Shown: positions 1 to 8,920, counted from the first letter of the stretch. The stretch is 64,000 bases of DNA from Blautia caecimuris (GCF_024622975.1 NZ_JANJZT010000017.1:26933-90932); one strand, 5' to 3'. Program-made: numbers and translations. Notes: generated by a model from the sequence alone, not told the origin.

Positions 1-11
1 AGTTATATCAG

Positions 12-37
12 GCAGGGCATAAGGCCCTGCTTTTTTT
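12..37 (+). terminator. Intrinsic terminator of an upstream gene
   Basis: A 7-bp GC-rich stem (GCAGGGC/GCCCTGC, loop ATAAG) is followed directly by seven T residues. It ends a transcript entering from left of the window and insulates the MarR promoter that follows. Confidence 0.85.
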
Positions 38-48
38 ATAAAAACTTC

Positions 49-106
49 TTGCATATAATACGGATTCGTATTATAATACCAAATAAACAAAATACGAATC
101 CGTATT
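49..106 (+). promoter_or_regulatory. Promoter with paired MarR operators
   Basis: A sigma-A type promoter is visible: -35 TTGCAT (49-54), 17-bp spacer, -10 TATAAT (72-77). A near-palindrome AATACGGATTCGTATT (57-72) fills the spacer. Its exact reverse complement AATACGAATCCGTATT lies downstream of the expected start (91-106). Two such 16-bp sites flanking the transcription start of a MarR gene are the classic layout for autorepression, so the MarR protein at 170 is the likely ligand. That assignment is inference; the repeats and promoter are seen directly. Confidence 0.8.
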
Positions 107-169
107 ATAAAGCAAAGAGACAGATGAAACGAAAGACAGTATCTGCTCTGAGAAAAGGGAGGAACAGAA

Positions 170-637
170 ATGAAGCAAATCAGAGAAGCCATAGACAGGA
201 TGAACCAATGTATGAACCGTCTTGACCGTTTGTATTACATGGCTGCAAGAAAACTGGGGGTTAAGGACAACAGCCTGCTTCTTTATTATGTGCTGAGTGA
301 TGAAAAGGCTCATTCTCAAAAAGAAATCAGCGAAGAATGGCTGGTTCCCAGAACAACTCTTAATACAGTGGTAAAAGAAGCGGTAGAGAAAGGGTATATC
401 AGACTGGAAACTCCGGGCAGTACAAGAGAAAAAACACTTATTCTTACAGAAAAGGGAAAGCTATATGCTGCAAGCCTGCTGAACAGAGTTTTTGCAGCAG
501 AGGAACAGGCCCTGGAACGGACTCTGAGAGAATTTTCTTCAGACCTTATGAAAGGAATGGAGGTGTTTACGGATTACATGCAGGAAGAATTTCAAAAGGA
601 GATATTTGATAAGGAGGAGCTGCCGTCCGGGGAATAA
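170..637 (+). CDS. MarR family transcriptional regulator
   Basis: This 155-residue protein has the size and pattern of MarR winged-helix regulators: an N-terminal dimerisation helix (MNQCMNRLDRLYYMAARKLG), a recognition helix region with SQKEISEEWLVPRTTLNTVV (about residues 45-65), and a wing containing GSTREKTLILTEKG (about 83-96). The start follows AGGGAGG. It lies directly upstream of a MATE efflux gene with only a short gap, so the two probably form an operon in which MarR represses the pump until a toxic ligand is bound. Paired operators at 57-106 support autoregulation. The ligand cannot be told from sequence. Confidence 0.92.
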   Translation: MKQIREAIDRMNQCMNRLDRLYYMAARKLGVKDNSLLLYYVLSDEKAHSQKEISEEWLVPRTTLNTVVKEAVEKGYIRLETPGSTREKTLILTEKGKLYAASLLNRVFAAEEQALERTLREFSSDLMKGMEVFTDYMQEEFQKEIFDKEELPSGE

Positions 638-659
638 ACGGAGGGTATTGACAGAAGTT

Positions 660-1991
660 ATGGATTCAAAGACATTATTTACAAAAATATCACCGGTAAA
701 GCTGTTTTTTATTGCGTCGGTTCCAGGCGCAGTGAGTATGCTGGCTTCAGCTCTCTATCAGGTAATAGACGGGATACTGGTTGGCCAGATTCTGGGAGAA
801 CTGGCTTTTGCAGCCCTGAACCTTGCCATGCCCTTTGTGATCATTAATTTTTCACTGGCAGATCTGATTGGTGTAGGTTCCGCAGTTCCTATTTCTGTAA
901 GTCTTGGAAAAAAGGAAACAAAACGCGCTGATAATATTTTTACCTGCGCCTGTATAATGATCGTAGGCGCCGGAGTGCTGATCGGAACCGTTCTGTATGT
1001 TCTGGCAGAGCCTCTTCTGAAGCTTATGGGGGCACAGGGGGAGCTTCTTGAGCTGGCAGTTCAGTATCTGAGAGTATATGCCATGTGTGCCCCGATTACT
1101 ACTATTATTTTTGCAGTGGACAATTATCTGAGAATCTGCGGAAAAATAAAGAGCAGTATGTTCTTGAACATATTTATGTCTGTACTGACAGCTGTTCTGG
1201 AGTTTACGTTTTTGTACATATTCAAATGGGGAATCTGGGGAGCAGGACTTGCGACCTGCGCAGGAATGTTTGTCTGCTCCGCAGCAGCCTTCTGGCCGTT
1301 TTTCCGGGGCAAAATGGAGCTTCATTTCTGCAGGTCGGAGTTTTCTGTAAGTATGGTAAAGCAGATCATAAGCTGCGGGATGCCGAACTTTCTCAACAAC
1401 ATTGCAGGGCGTGTTACATCTATTCTGCTGAACATTTTGCTTTTGCGAATGGGGGGAGCGCAGGCGGTATCTGTTTATGGAATCCTTATGTATGCCGAAG
1501 GCTTTGTACAGCCTCTTCTTTATGGCATGTGCGATTCTCTGCAGCCGGCAGTCAGCTATAATCTGGGAGCAGGAAACCCGGGGCGTATCCGGTCCATTGA
1601 AAAATGCTGTTATACGGCAAGCGCGGTCATATCATTTTTATCTGCAGGAATATTATTTTTCTTCCCTGAATTGATCACGCGGATGTTTGTAAATAATCCG
1701 GATGCAGCTTTTATGGAAATGTCCCGGCAGGCAGTTATGCTGTTTGCCCTGACCTATGTGACAAGATGGTTTTCCTTTGCAACTCAGAGTTATGTGGTAG
1801 CGGTGGAAAAAGCAAAAGAGGCAACACTGATTTCAGTTTCTACGGCGCTGATCTTACCGGTGGTTCTGATAGTAGTCCTATGGCCTTTGGGACTTACCGG
1901 AATCTGGCTGAACTTTGCCGGAACTTCGGTGCTGGCCGGAATCATGTCATTTGTGATTTTGAAGAAATCGTCAGTCAGATCAGCGAGCTGA
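660..1991 (+). CDS. MATE family efflux transporter
   Basis: About 443 residues with 12 predicted membrane segments. The N-terminal pattern (FTKISPVKLFF, GAVSMLASALYQVIDGI) is typical of Na+- or H+-driven multidrug and toxin extrusion (MATE) proteins. I place the start at ATG 660 by family length; its Shine-Dalgarno GGAGGG (640-645) is rather far, and TTG codons at 648 and 606 are in-frame alternatives. It is co-directional with the MarR gene 22 bp upstream and probably repressed by it. Its 3' end overlaps the convergent AraC gene by 12 bp. Substrate unknown. Confidence 0.9.
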   Translation: MDSKTLFTKISPVKLFFIASVPGAVSMLASALYQVIDGILVGQILGELAFAALNLAMPFVIINFSLADLIGVGSAVPISVSLGKKETKRADNIFTCACIMIVGAGVLIGTVLYVLAEPLLKLMGAQGELLELAVQYLRVYAMCAPITTIIFAVDNYLRICGKIKSSMFLNIFMSVLTAVLEFTFLYIFKWGIWGAGLATCAGMFVCSAAAFWPFFRGKMELHFCRSEFSVSMVKQIISCGMPNFLNNIAGRVTSILLNILLLRMGGAQAVSVYGILMYAEGFVQPLLYGMCDSLQPAVSYNLGAGNPGRIRSIEKCCYTASAVISFLSAGILFFFPELITRMFVNNPDAAFMEMSRQAVMLFALTYVTRWFSFATQSYVVAVEKAKEATLISVSTALILPVVLIVVLWPLGLTGIWLNFAGTSVLAGIMSFVILKKSSVRSAS

Positions 1992-2894
1992 TGGTGGTTT
2001 GGCAGGTTCATTGCTGCACCAAGCTTTTCGAAAGTTCAGAGGAGTGCAGCCTTCGTGTTTTTTAAACAGACGAATAAAATGGCTGACCTGGTGAAAGCCA
2101 CAGGCAAAGGCAATTTCTTCTACGGAAATATTTTTATACTTCAATAAAACTTTGGAATGGTTTAGGCGTGTAATAATCAGGTATTCATTAGGTGGGGTGC
2201 CGATATAACGTTTAAATTCTCGAGCAAAATGGTATTTGCTTATGCCTGTTTTGTCTGCGAGGTATTCTAAAGTAAGTGGCTCGCGGAAATGGGTATCTAT
2301 TTCTTTTAGAGCAGTATTCAGAAAATCAGGCATTAATCCAAGACAAAGCTGTTCTGTTTCATTTTCAATTAAAATCTGTGTGAGAATTTCAGTAATCAGG
2401 CTAGATATAAGGATCTCTGAATGGAGATCCTTTTTTTGTGTAATAGAAAGAATACGGCGCAGGGTACTTTCCATAAAAAAAGGATCAAGGGAATCCAGAA
2501 TACGGAAATTGTTGCGTAGAAATTCTTCGTAATATCCTAATGCAGAAGGACCATTAAAATGAAGCCATAAAAATTTCCACTGCTGTTTTTTGAGACATTC
2601 ATAATAGTGATGGTTCATACAGTCGATATAGGCAAGAGAACCGGGGAAAAGGGTAAAAGTATTGTTCTGATATTTTAACAGACCTTTTCCGGACAAGGTA
2701 TATATTAAAAGAAAACTGTTCAGATTTTCTCTTTCTGTAAAGTAAGGGGGAAAAGTAGAGAAATCACCTGCTTCCTGTACATAAAAGAAGGTCTGACGGG
2801 CTTTGGGAGTGGCGGTGTTGATAAAACGAATAGAATCGTCTGTCCAGCTGAAGTTCAGATTTTCCATATATTCATGTGTAGCTGAGTTTCTCAT
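1980..2894 (-). CDS. AraC family regulator, likely sugar (rhamnose-type) activator
   Basis: A 304-residue protein with an N-terminal cupin-like sensing domain (about 30-160) and a C-terminal double helix-turn-helix AraC domain (about 205-300: LADKTGISKYHFAREFKRYI, then VEEIAFACGFHQVSHFIRLF). Start ATG 2894 is chosen because GGAGG lies 7 bp upstream; a longer reading is possible but has no ribosome-binding site. It is divergent from the isomerase gene at 3029, the usual arrangement of a sugar-responsive activator and its target operon. Since that operon is damaged, the regulator may now be orphaned. Sugar identity (rhamnose) is inferred from the neighbours. Confidence 0.88.
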   Translation of the reverse strand: MRNSATHEYMENLNFSWTDDSIRFINTATPKARQTFFYVQEAGDFSTFPPYFTERENLNSFLLIYTLSGKGLLKYQNNTFTLFPGSLAYIDCMNHHYYECLKKQQWKFLWLHFNGPSALGYYEEFLRNNFRILDSLDPFFMESTLRRILSITQKKDLHSEILISSLITEILTQILIENETEQLCLGLMPDFLNTALKEIDTHFREPLTLEYLADKTGISKYHFAREFKRYIGTPPNEYLIITRLNHSKVLLKYKNISVEEIAFACGFHQVSHFIRLFKKHEGCTPLNFRKAWCSNEPAKPPSAR

Positions 2895-3028
2895 AAGAAC
2901 CTCCAGTAAAAGCAAGATTATGATATTTTATGCAAATATAGTTTGATGTATTCTAAATTATATCAGTATATAATCAGGTTGTAAACGATGAAATACGATA
3001 ACAAGATTACAGTATAAGGAGTGAAAAT
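2895..3028. promoter_or_regulatory. Divergent AraC/isomerase promoter region
   Basis: A 134-bp AT-rich gap separates the divergent AraC regulator and isomerase genes. A TTGATG (2943-2948) and overlapping TATATA/TATAAT boxes (2967-2974) could form the rightward promoter with an 18-20 bp spacer. The isomerase start is preceded by AAGGAG. No clear inverted repeat for the regulator was recognised. Confidence 0.45.
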
Positions 3029-4393
3029 ATGAGCAATCTGAAAAAAATAAAAGAACCTAAAAGAGCCAGAATTGGTTTCTACAGTGCTGGCTTATGCACA
3101 TATTGGGAACAGTTTGAAGGGCTTTATAACTGCCTGATCGGATATAATAAATTTATTGAAAAGAAACTCAGCCAATGGGGTGAGGTTTATAATTTTGGAA
3201 TGGTAGATACAGAGGAAAAAGGCAGAGCTGCAGGAGAGTTTTTTAACAAAAGTAATGTAGATATTGTTTTTTCTCATACAGCTACTTACTATACAAGTGC
3301 CTGTGTGCTGCCGATACATCAGATCAATAAGGCGCCGACAGTGATTTTGAATTTGCAGCCTACACCAGAAATGGCATATGAGTCTACAGGTACAGATCGT
3401 TGGTTGGCTCAATGTGTAGGATGTTCTGTGCCGGAGATTTCAAATGCATTTAATCGAGCTGGTATTCCGTTTCGTGTAGTAAATGGATTACTTGGACTTT
3501 ATGAAACTCCGACATTTGCCAAGGCAGATGAAGTGACGGAGAAAAGGCCAGAAGCAATGAAAGCATGGAAAGAAATTGAAGAATGGTGTGTAGCTGCTTC
3601 TGTACAAAGAACATTAAAGTGGAGCAGGTTTGGACTTTTGGGAGGATATTACAGCGGAATGCTGGATATGTACAGTGATTTTACTATGCTGCAGGCACAG
3701 ACAGGCATGGACGTTGAAATTTTAGAGATGAGCGATCTGGATTATTATCTGAAATCTGTGACAGAGAAAGAGGTACAGCAAAAATTACAGCAAATACAGG
3801 ATTTTTTTGAAATTTCCGGGGATTCTCCCTCAGATCCTATTGCGAGAAAGCCCTCACAAGATCAATTAAACTGGTCAGCCAGAGTTGCATCTGCTCAGGA
3901 GAAAATGGTACGTGATAGAAATTTGGACAGTGTATCGTATTATTATCATGGACGAGATGATTATTTTGAAACAGTACAAAGTGGATTTATTGTAGGATTT
4001 TCACTGTTGAATGCGAGGGGAATTGCATGTGCAGGAGAGGGAGATATAAAAACAGCTCTGGCAATGAAAATTGCAGATATATGTGGTACGGGTGGAAGTT
4101 TTTGTGAGATTGTTGCCGCTGATTTTAACAGAGACACCATGATTCTGGGACATGATGGTCCATTTCATTTTGCAATTTCAAAAGGGAAACCAATTCTTCG
4201 GGGGATGGGAATTTATCACGGAAAGCGTGGAAGCGGTGTTTCGGTAGAAGCAAAGGTACAGCCGGGAAAGGTGACAACTCTTGGAGTAACACAGACGAGA
4301 GATGGCCATTTAAAATTTAACATTAGTGAGGGAGAAGCGATTGATGCACCGATTCTTTTGAATGGAAATGGATGCAATCTGTATTGCAGGTAA
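3029..4393 (+). pseudogene. L-fucose/L-arabinose-type sugar isomerase, 3' end lost by deletion
   Basis: The first roughly 445 residues match the L-fucose/L-arabinose isomerase family in style: an N-terminal Rossmann-like region (RARIGFYSAGLCTYW), the middle SFNxxG-like segment (about 305-375 including GEGDIKTALAMKI and TGGSFCEIVAADF), and the C-terminal beta-domain (HGKRGSGVSVEAKVQPGKVTTLG). The last normal family segment ends near LLNGNG. There the reading runs into the body of a sugar-binding protein gene in another frame and stops after NLYCR. So the last tens of residues are missing and activity is doubtful. It would have converted an aldose to a ketose in the cytoplasm, downstream of uptake. 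Confidence 0.8.
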
Positions 4394-5129
4394 TGATGAA
4401 AATGCACTTCAGGCATGTCTTAGTGAGGCAATGGACGCTGGAATTAAAGTGTCTTGTCTGGATGCAAAAGTTAATCCTGCAAGCAGAATGACTTTTGTAA
4501 ATCAAGCAGGAACGAAAGAGATAGGGGAAGCCTTGATGGATGCGGTGCTGGATATTTCCGGCGGAGAAGGACAATGGGCGATACTTTCTGCTACTTCACA
4601 GGCTACAAATCAGAATGCATGGATTGAGGCTATGAAAGAAGTGATGAAAGAAGATAAATACAGTAAGCTGGAACTTGTGGAGATTGCATATGGCGATGAT
4701 GAACCACAGAAATCAACAGATGTTACACAGGCACTTTTACAAAATTATCCGGATTTAAAGGTGATCTGTGCACCGACAACAGTAGGAATTGCATCAGCGG
4801 CTAAGGTACTTCAGGATTCAGGGGCTTCCTGCAAGCTGACAGGCTTGGGATTGCCTTCAGAAATGTCTGAATATATTGGTGATGATGAAGCCCATTCTTG
4901 TCCATATATGTTTCTTTGGAATCCAGTTGATGTTGGAAGGTTAGGTGCCTATACTTCAATTGCATTGGTAAATGAAGAAATTACAGGAGTATCAGGAGAT
5001 AAATTCACTGCCGGAGAACTTGGTGATTATGAAGTTATTGAGGCGTCAGATGGAGGAACAGAAGTAATTCTGGGAGCTCCGTTTAGGTTTGATTCGTCCA
5101 ATATTGATGAGTGGAAGGATGTTTATTGA
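4362..5129 (+). pseudogene. Rhamnose-type ABC sugar-binding protein, N-terminus missing
   Basis: The 255 residues correspond to the C-terminal two-thirds of a periplasmic-binding-protein-like lipoprotein of the RhaS/LsrB kind: CIAGNDENALQACL, SCLDAKVNPASRMTFVNQAG, ATSQATNQNAWIEAM, YGDDEPQKSTD, PTTVGIASAAKVL and YMFLWNPVDVG are characteristic. The signal peptide, lipobox cysteine and about 90 residues of the first lobe are absent. The 5' end abuts the truncated isomerase at about 4362-4376, so one deletion removed the end of one gene and the beginning of this one. It cannot be exported and is expected to be inactive. Confidence 0.85.
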
Positions 5130-5243
5130 TTTGGAAATTCATTGTTAATTGGAAATACCCTTGGAATCGGGAATAACACAGAGACATTAGTGTGCTATTC
5201 CCGGACAAAGAAAATCAGAAGGCACTATTTCGGAGGAAGAAAA

Positions 5244-5258
5244 ATGATAAAGGGATTT
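5244..5258 (+). pseudogene. rhaM: rhaM 5' fragment (first five codons), L-rhamnose mutarotase
   Basis: Directly after a good ribosome-binding site (CGGAGGAAG) lies ATG with codons for MIKGF, then the sequence leaves the family. L-rhamnose mutarotases usually begin M-I-(K/R)-x-(A/G)-F-R-M-K. The continuation KLYEGQEVEYEKRH is found at 10366, on the other side of a Tn916-like element. This is therefore the 5' stub of an interrupted rhaM. Its position just after the sugar-binding gene fits a rhamnose operon. Confidence 0.75.
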
Positions 5259-5340
5259 CTTGTAAATTTTATATCTATTTTTAGATTATCCACATAAATA
5301 CTATGTTTTCAAGTATTTTGAAGTATAGAAAATCATTCAT

Positions 5341-5360
5341 TTTACCACGAATTTACCACG
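5341..5360. repeat. Left arm-type integrase repeats of the rhaM element
   Basis: Two copies of TTTACCACG (5341-5349 and 5352-5360), 11 bp apart. The same motif recurs at the right end after int. Paired direct repeats inside both ends are the arm sites (DR2-type) bound by the N-terminal domain of Tn916-family integrases. Confidence 0.7.
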
Positions 5361-5367
5361 ATTGATT

Positions 5368-5430
5368 GAGCCTTGATATGACAATAAAATAGCGCTAAAA
5401 AGACACCCTTAACTTAAGCGGTGTCTTTTT
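5368..5430 (+). ncRNA. Sequence complementary to the int leader, followed by terminator
   Basis: GAGCCTTGATATGAC (5368-5382) is the exact reverse complement of 8957-8971, the distal arm of the hairpin just upstream of int in the same element. Fourteen bases later is a strong intrinsic terminator: AAAAAGACACC (5397-5407) pairs with GGTGTCTTTTT (5420-5430), with an inner CTTAA/TTAAG stem. An RNA ending here, either a short sRNA or the 3' part of an int transcript in the circular form, could pair with the int leader. No convincing promoter was found immediately upstream. The RNA is hypothetical; the complementarity is seen directly. Confidence 0.5.
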
Positions 5431-5488
5431 ATGTACGGATATGAAATTGTCAAACTGAGATTTGTACTTCTGAACAGCTTGGATTTAT

Positions 5489-5632
5489 CTATTTCACGAT
5501 AAATCTATAAATTGCATAGGCAACCCATATAATCCAAGAAAAAAACCACAAATCAAAGAGAATACTTATTGTTAAATAAACGATAGCAACAGCGATTGCT
5601 ATTATCCAATTTTTCTTTTTAGTATATTCCAT
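5489..5632 (-). CDS. Small two-helix membrane protein
   Basis: A 47-residue reading frame from ATG 5632, preceded by GGAGGTGG at proper spacing. The protein begins MEYTKKKNW and contains two hydrophobic stretches (IIAIAVAIVYLTISI and WFFSWIIWVAYAIY) separated by a short polar turn, then RFIVK. It lies just downstream of the RibD-like gene on the same strand with a hairpin between. No family is recognised. Good start signal and membrane pattern argue that it is real cargo of the element. Confidence 0.55.
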   Translation of the reverse strand: MEYTKKKNWIIAIAVAIVYLTISILFDLWFFSWIIWVAYAIYRFIVK

Positions 5633-5653
5633 AATCAACCACCTCCACAACTG

Positions 5654-5686
5654 CAAATCTATCCCAGTTATATAAACTGGGATTTG
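5654..5686 (-). terminator. Hairpin after the RibD-like gene
   Basis: CAAATCCCAGTT pairs with AACTGGGAT-A-GATTTG around a short AT loop, directly after the stop codon of the minus-strand RibD-like gene. There is no clear U-run, so it may be a weak terminator or an mRNA 3'-stabilising or processing hairpin. Confidence 0.45.
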
Positions 5687-6367
5687 TCAATGAATCACCT
5701 CATAGCGTAATCTAAGATACGAGTTCTCCAAAACTACACATTCTTGCAACTTCACAACACCCAATTTTGATAATTCGCATTCTTCTGTCAAAGACTTTCC
5801 ATCAATTAGAGTAGAAGTATCCTTGCCGCCAATCAAAACAGGTGCAATAATAATATCTACATAATCAAACAGCTTTTCACGAAGAAATAAGTTATTCAAT
5901 GTTCCTCCAGTCTGGATTGTTATTCTCTCACAACCATATTCCGATTTAAGTTTTATAAGTGCATCTTTTAAGGATAATTCATTTTGGTATATGATATGAA
6001 GATTTTCATCCTCTACGTTAAAGGCAGGATGTCTTGTATTCGTCGTAATCAGCACAAACTCTTTTGATAAAGCACAAAAATAGCGAATACCATTTTCATT
6101 CAAATGTTTATTATCAATTACAACAAAGGAAACCGGTGTTTTCCTTGGTATTTTCTTTTTATTTACTCCCATTTTTTCTTGCACTCTACCCGAGTTGAAA
6201 GACCACAAATCTGTTGTCTGCTCTATTTCGTAATATTGGTGTAATCCCTCATTAACGCCTTTAATTTTAGGAAAATCCTTATCTACATCCAAATCATCTG
6301 TTGCACCAGTACTTATTTTCCCATCAACAGACATTAGCATAAACAATGTTGTAATAGGTCTATCCAT
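5687..6367 (-). CDS. RibD C-terminal/dihydrofolate-reductase-like oxidoreductase
   Basis: A 226-residue protein of the RibD_C/DHFR-like fold: N-terminal PITTLFMLMSVDGKIS with the conserved SxDGxI motif, and a C-terminal NADPH-binding segment containing ITIQTGGTLNNLFLR and IIIAPVLIGGKDTSTL. Such proteins reduce pyrimidine, pterin or related substrates with NADPH. ATG 6367 is chosen because GGAGGAAAG precedes it; upstream residues in the same frame look non-coding. It lacks the deaminase half of true RibD. It is cargo of the Tn916-like element; a role in antifolate or nucleotide metabolism is possible but unproven. Confidence 0.8.
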   Translation of the reverse strand: MDRPITTLFMLMSVDGKISTGATDDLDVDKDFPKIKGVNEGLHQYYEIEQTTDLWSFNSGRVQEKMGVNKKKIPRKTPVSFVVIDNKHLNENGIRYFCALSKEFVLITTNTRHPAFNVEDENLHIIYQNELSLKDALIKLKSEYGCERITIQTGGTLNNLFLREKLFDYVDIIIAPVLIGGKDTSTLIDGKSLTEECELSKLGVVKLQECVVLENSYLRLRYEVIH

Positions 6368-6532
6368 TTTATCTTTCCTCCACAAATTCCAATTCGCTTT
6401 CTTCATATCCATATTATAACAGTTCCATATATCCGCCACAACAAAAATCAGCATACCCTTTGATATTTTTCTGCCTTGAAAATGCACACTTCTTTCTTCC
6501 TCTTGATTACCCAACACAGAAAAGAAAAAAGG

Positions 6533-7168
6533 CTACTCGTCCTCATTATCAAAATGATTATTCCTTAATACTTCCCGTAACAGTTCCATATCTTCTTTTG
6601 AATTGGGGTTTATCATTTTTACAACCTGATAAGGCGTACCGTACTTGTGTCCGTCTGTGCTTTCCCCAAACATATCCATGCTGTATAAATCATCATAGCG
6701 GTTTAATATTTTCTGAAATTTCAAGTGCTGGATAAATTCCTTGATAGGGTAAAGGTCGGACGCTTGTATCTCCGTTCCGTTGATATAGTCTGTGATGTAT
6801 TTCCGCAACTGTTCCAGCTCATACTCCAGCCATTCTTCTTCGCTGTCAAAGAAGTTATCATAGTGTCCATGTTTCAACTCTGCATTTAGGCGTTCTTCCG
6901 TCCTTAAAAACTGGCAGACTTCCTTTTCGGCTTGATTAACATACTTCCATTTTCCCGACAATAATTCATTGGGCGTTACTCCCAGCACGTCCATTATCTT
7001 TTCCAGCGTATCAAAGGTAGGATAGTTTACCCCTCTTTCAATCTTGGAAAGGCTCTGCATATTGATACCGATTTTGTCCGCAAGCTCCTGCTGTTTCATT
7101 TTCCTGTGTTTTCTTATGGTCTGTATGTTCTCTCCTAAGAAAATCATTTTCTTTATATAACCCTCCAT
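6533..7168 (-). CDS. XRE family regulator of the mobile element
   Basis: The 211-residue protein carries an N-terminal helix-turn-helix of Cro/CI type (about 10-65: IQTIRKHRKMKQQELADKIG, INMQSLSKIERGVNYPTFDT, LGVTPNELLSGKW) and a longer acidic C-terminal part rich in EEEWLEYELEQL. Starts at 7168 and 7147 are both possible; neither has ideal spacing. Divergent from the MobT-xis-int block, it is placed to control element mobility, as XRE regulators of Tn916 and ICEBs1-like elements do. Operator sites were not identified. Confidence 0.8.
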   Translation of the reverse strand: MEGYIKKMIFLGENIQTIRKHRKMKQQELADKIGINMQSLSKIERGVNYPTFDTLEKIMDVLGVTPNELLSGKWKYVNQAEKEVCQFLRTEERLNAELKHGHYDNFFDSEEEWLEYELEQLRKYITDYINGTEIQASDLYPIKEFIQHLKFQKILNRYDDLYSMDMFGESTDGHKYGTPYQVVKMINPNSKEDMELLREVLRNNHFDNEDE

Positions 7169-7399
7169 AACTTAGTATAACCGCTCCTTTCGTTGCTTTT
7201 CTTTCTGTTTATAAGCCTATCATACTTATTTTATTTTGAAAAGTCAATAAAAACTTCTTGACAAGTAATCCTGCTGGCGTTATTATCGTATCAGATGAAG
7301 TGATTAAGCACGCTAGGGTCAATCACACACTTGAGTAAGCATATAGATGAGTTGTTTTCGCTTTGACAGCATGAACAGGCATGGACTATCAGACCGAAA

Positions 7400-7510
7400 A
7401 TCATGGTTTCCAAAAGGGGCTGGCTGGACGGGACACGTCCCCCAGACGTGGAGCGGACAGACAGTTCCTTTTGGAAAGGGAACGCCTTTCGGCGTTCGCA
7501 GAGGGCGTAT
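7400..7510. other. oriT-like hairpin region upstream of MobT
   Basis: The 450-bp gap between the XRE gene and MobT has no convincing gene. It contains strong inverted repeats: TTTCCAAAAGG (7407-7417) with CCTTTTGGAAA (7467-7477), and a perfect hairpin GAACGCC-TTTC-GGCGTTC (7480-7497). In Tn916 and ICEBs1 the origin of transfer lies just upstream of the MobT relaxase gene in such a structured region. This is therefore the candidate oriT and possibly a single-strand origin. The nick site cannot be placed from sequence alone. Confidence 0.5.
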
Positions 7511-7618
7511 ATGTAACACCGCCCTGCGTATACATGTCATAGTACCTAGAAACTGTGATAAATAAAGGAAAAAATGCAATTTATACCCCGCAAAAAATCG
7601 GGGCATACGAAAGGAGCA

Positions 7619-8717
7619 ATGCACTATAACTACACACAAAAATTTATCCGTTAAGATTGATTACATCAGCATTGTATTTGATACTGCAACCGCCGAAGAT
7701 GTCATCATGCACATTTTAGGTTTACCGACTGACATTTTCAATATCTATCCGGCAAGCATTAAATACAAAACCTATCAAGCACGCTGGCAGATTGGAGATA
7801 TTTATGTATCGGGGGACGCAAGAAAAACAGAGGATAACCCACAAGGGTTAGGCTGTTATCTTGTTATGACTGGCAGAGGTTGTGATGATATTTTCCGTAT
7901 TCTCAACAGCAGAAACTATACCTTTGGGGATATGTTCAAACATTGTGAAAGAAGATACGGACTGGATAATTTCCACTTCACAAGACTTGATATTGCCATT
8001 GATGATAAGAACGAAAAGCCATTCTTTACCATAGAGCAGATAAAGAAGAAATGCGAAAAAGAGGAATTTATTTCCAATAGTGAGGGCTACCACTTTGATG
8101 AAAGCAAGTTTGACGATTTCGACACCGCAAAAACGGTTTATATCGGTGCTGGAAAATCGGGATTGTCCTACCGCTTTTATGACAAGGATAAGGAAGTCTG
8201 TTCAAAACATAATAAGACGCTTGATGAAGTCGGCAGTTGGAAACGGACAGAAATGCAACTGCGTGATGATAAGGCTCATGCCTTTGCCATGACATTCAAG
8301 GACAGACCGTTGGAACTGGGAGAACTGGCTTTCGGGCTATTGGCAAACAACCTACGCTTTGTCGTACCAAACAGAAATGAAAGTAATAAGAGCAGATGGA
8401 AAACATGTCGGTTTTGGGAACGCTTTTTAGGGGCTGTGGAAGTCTTAAAACTGCAAGTACCGAAACTACATAATTCTCTTGAGGAAACACAGCAATGGCT
8501 TACAGAGGGTGGCGTGATTTCCGCTGTCAAAAGTTTTTACTTCTTGGAAGAACATGACGCATTAGGTGGACTGGAAAAAGTGGGAACTATGCTTGATAAG
8601 GCAAGATACAGCACTTCCCTTTCCAGTAAACTGACCGCTCACTTACAGAGGATAAACCGCACCGACCTTATCCCCTATATCCAGTATGACACGAAACAAG
8701 GGAAAGGGGGTATCTGA
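7619..8717 (+). pseudogene. MobT-family relaxase/replication initiator, N-terminal frameshift
   Basis: Translation from ATG 7619 (after AAGGAG) gives MHYNYTQKFIR and then TAA at 7652-7654. The family continues KIDYISIVFDTATAEDV, which is encoded in the next frame. Removing one T from TT at 7651-7652 restores a continuous Tn916 Orf20/MobT-like protein of about 365 residues. The downstream body is intact to 8717, with the Rep_trans-type core (FHFTRLDIAIDD, YIGAGKSGLSYRFYDKDKE, WKRTEMQLRDD). As written, full-length relaxase cannot be made; restart at ATG 7707 would lose about 29 residues. It would nick oriT to start transfer and rolling-circle replication. Confidence 0.8.
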
Positions 8718-8920
8718 TGAATAACAACGATATTTCCGTATGGGAAAAATACACCCTTACCATTGAAGAAGCGTCAAAATATTTCCGTATTGGAGAAAAC
8801 AAATTAAGACGCTTGGCAGAGGAAAACAAGGACGCTGGCTGGCTCATTATGAATGGCAACCGCATACAGATTAAACGCCGACAGTTTGAAAAGGTCATTG
8901 ATAAATTGGACGCAATCTAA
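8717..8920 (+). CDS. xis: Tn916-type excisionase
   Basis: A 67-residue protein very similar in pattern to Tn916 Xis: [40 protein letters not shown] and [18 protein letters not shown]. This small winged-helix DNA-bending protein binds near the element ends and directs integrase towards excision. Its start overlaps the MobT stop (TGATG), so the two are translationally coupled. The int gene follows after a hairpin. Apparently intact. Confidence 0.95.
   Translation: MNNNDISVWEKYTLTIEEASKYFRIGENKLRRLAEENKDAGWLIMNGNRIQIKRRQFEKVIDKLDAI

Noticed and set aside
7319..7639. Short open frames on both strands before MobT
   Set aside because: They come from the inverted-repeat region; no family pattern and no ribosome-binding site.
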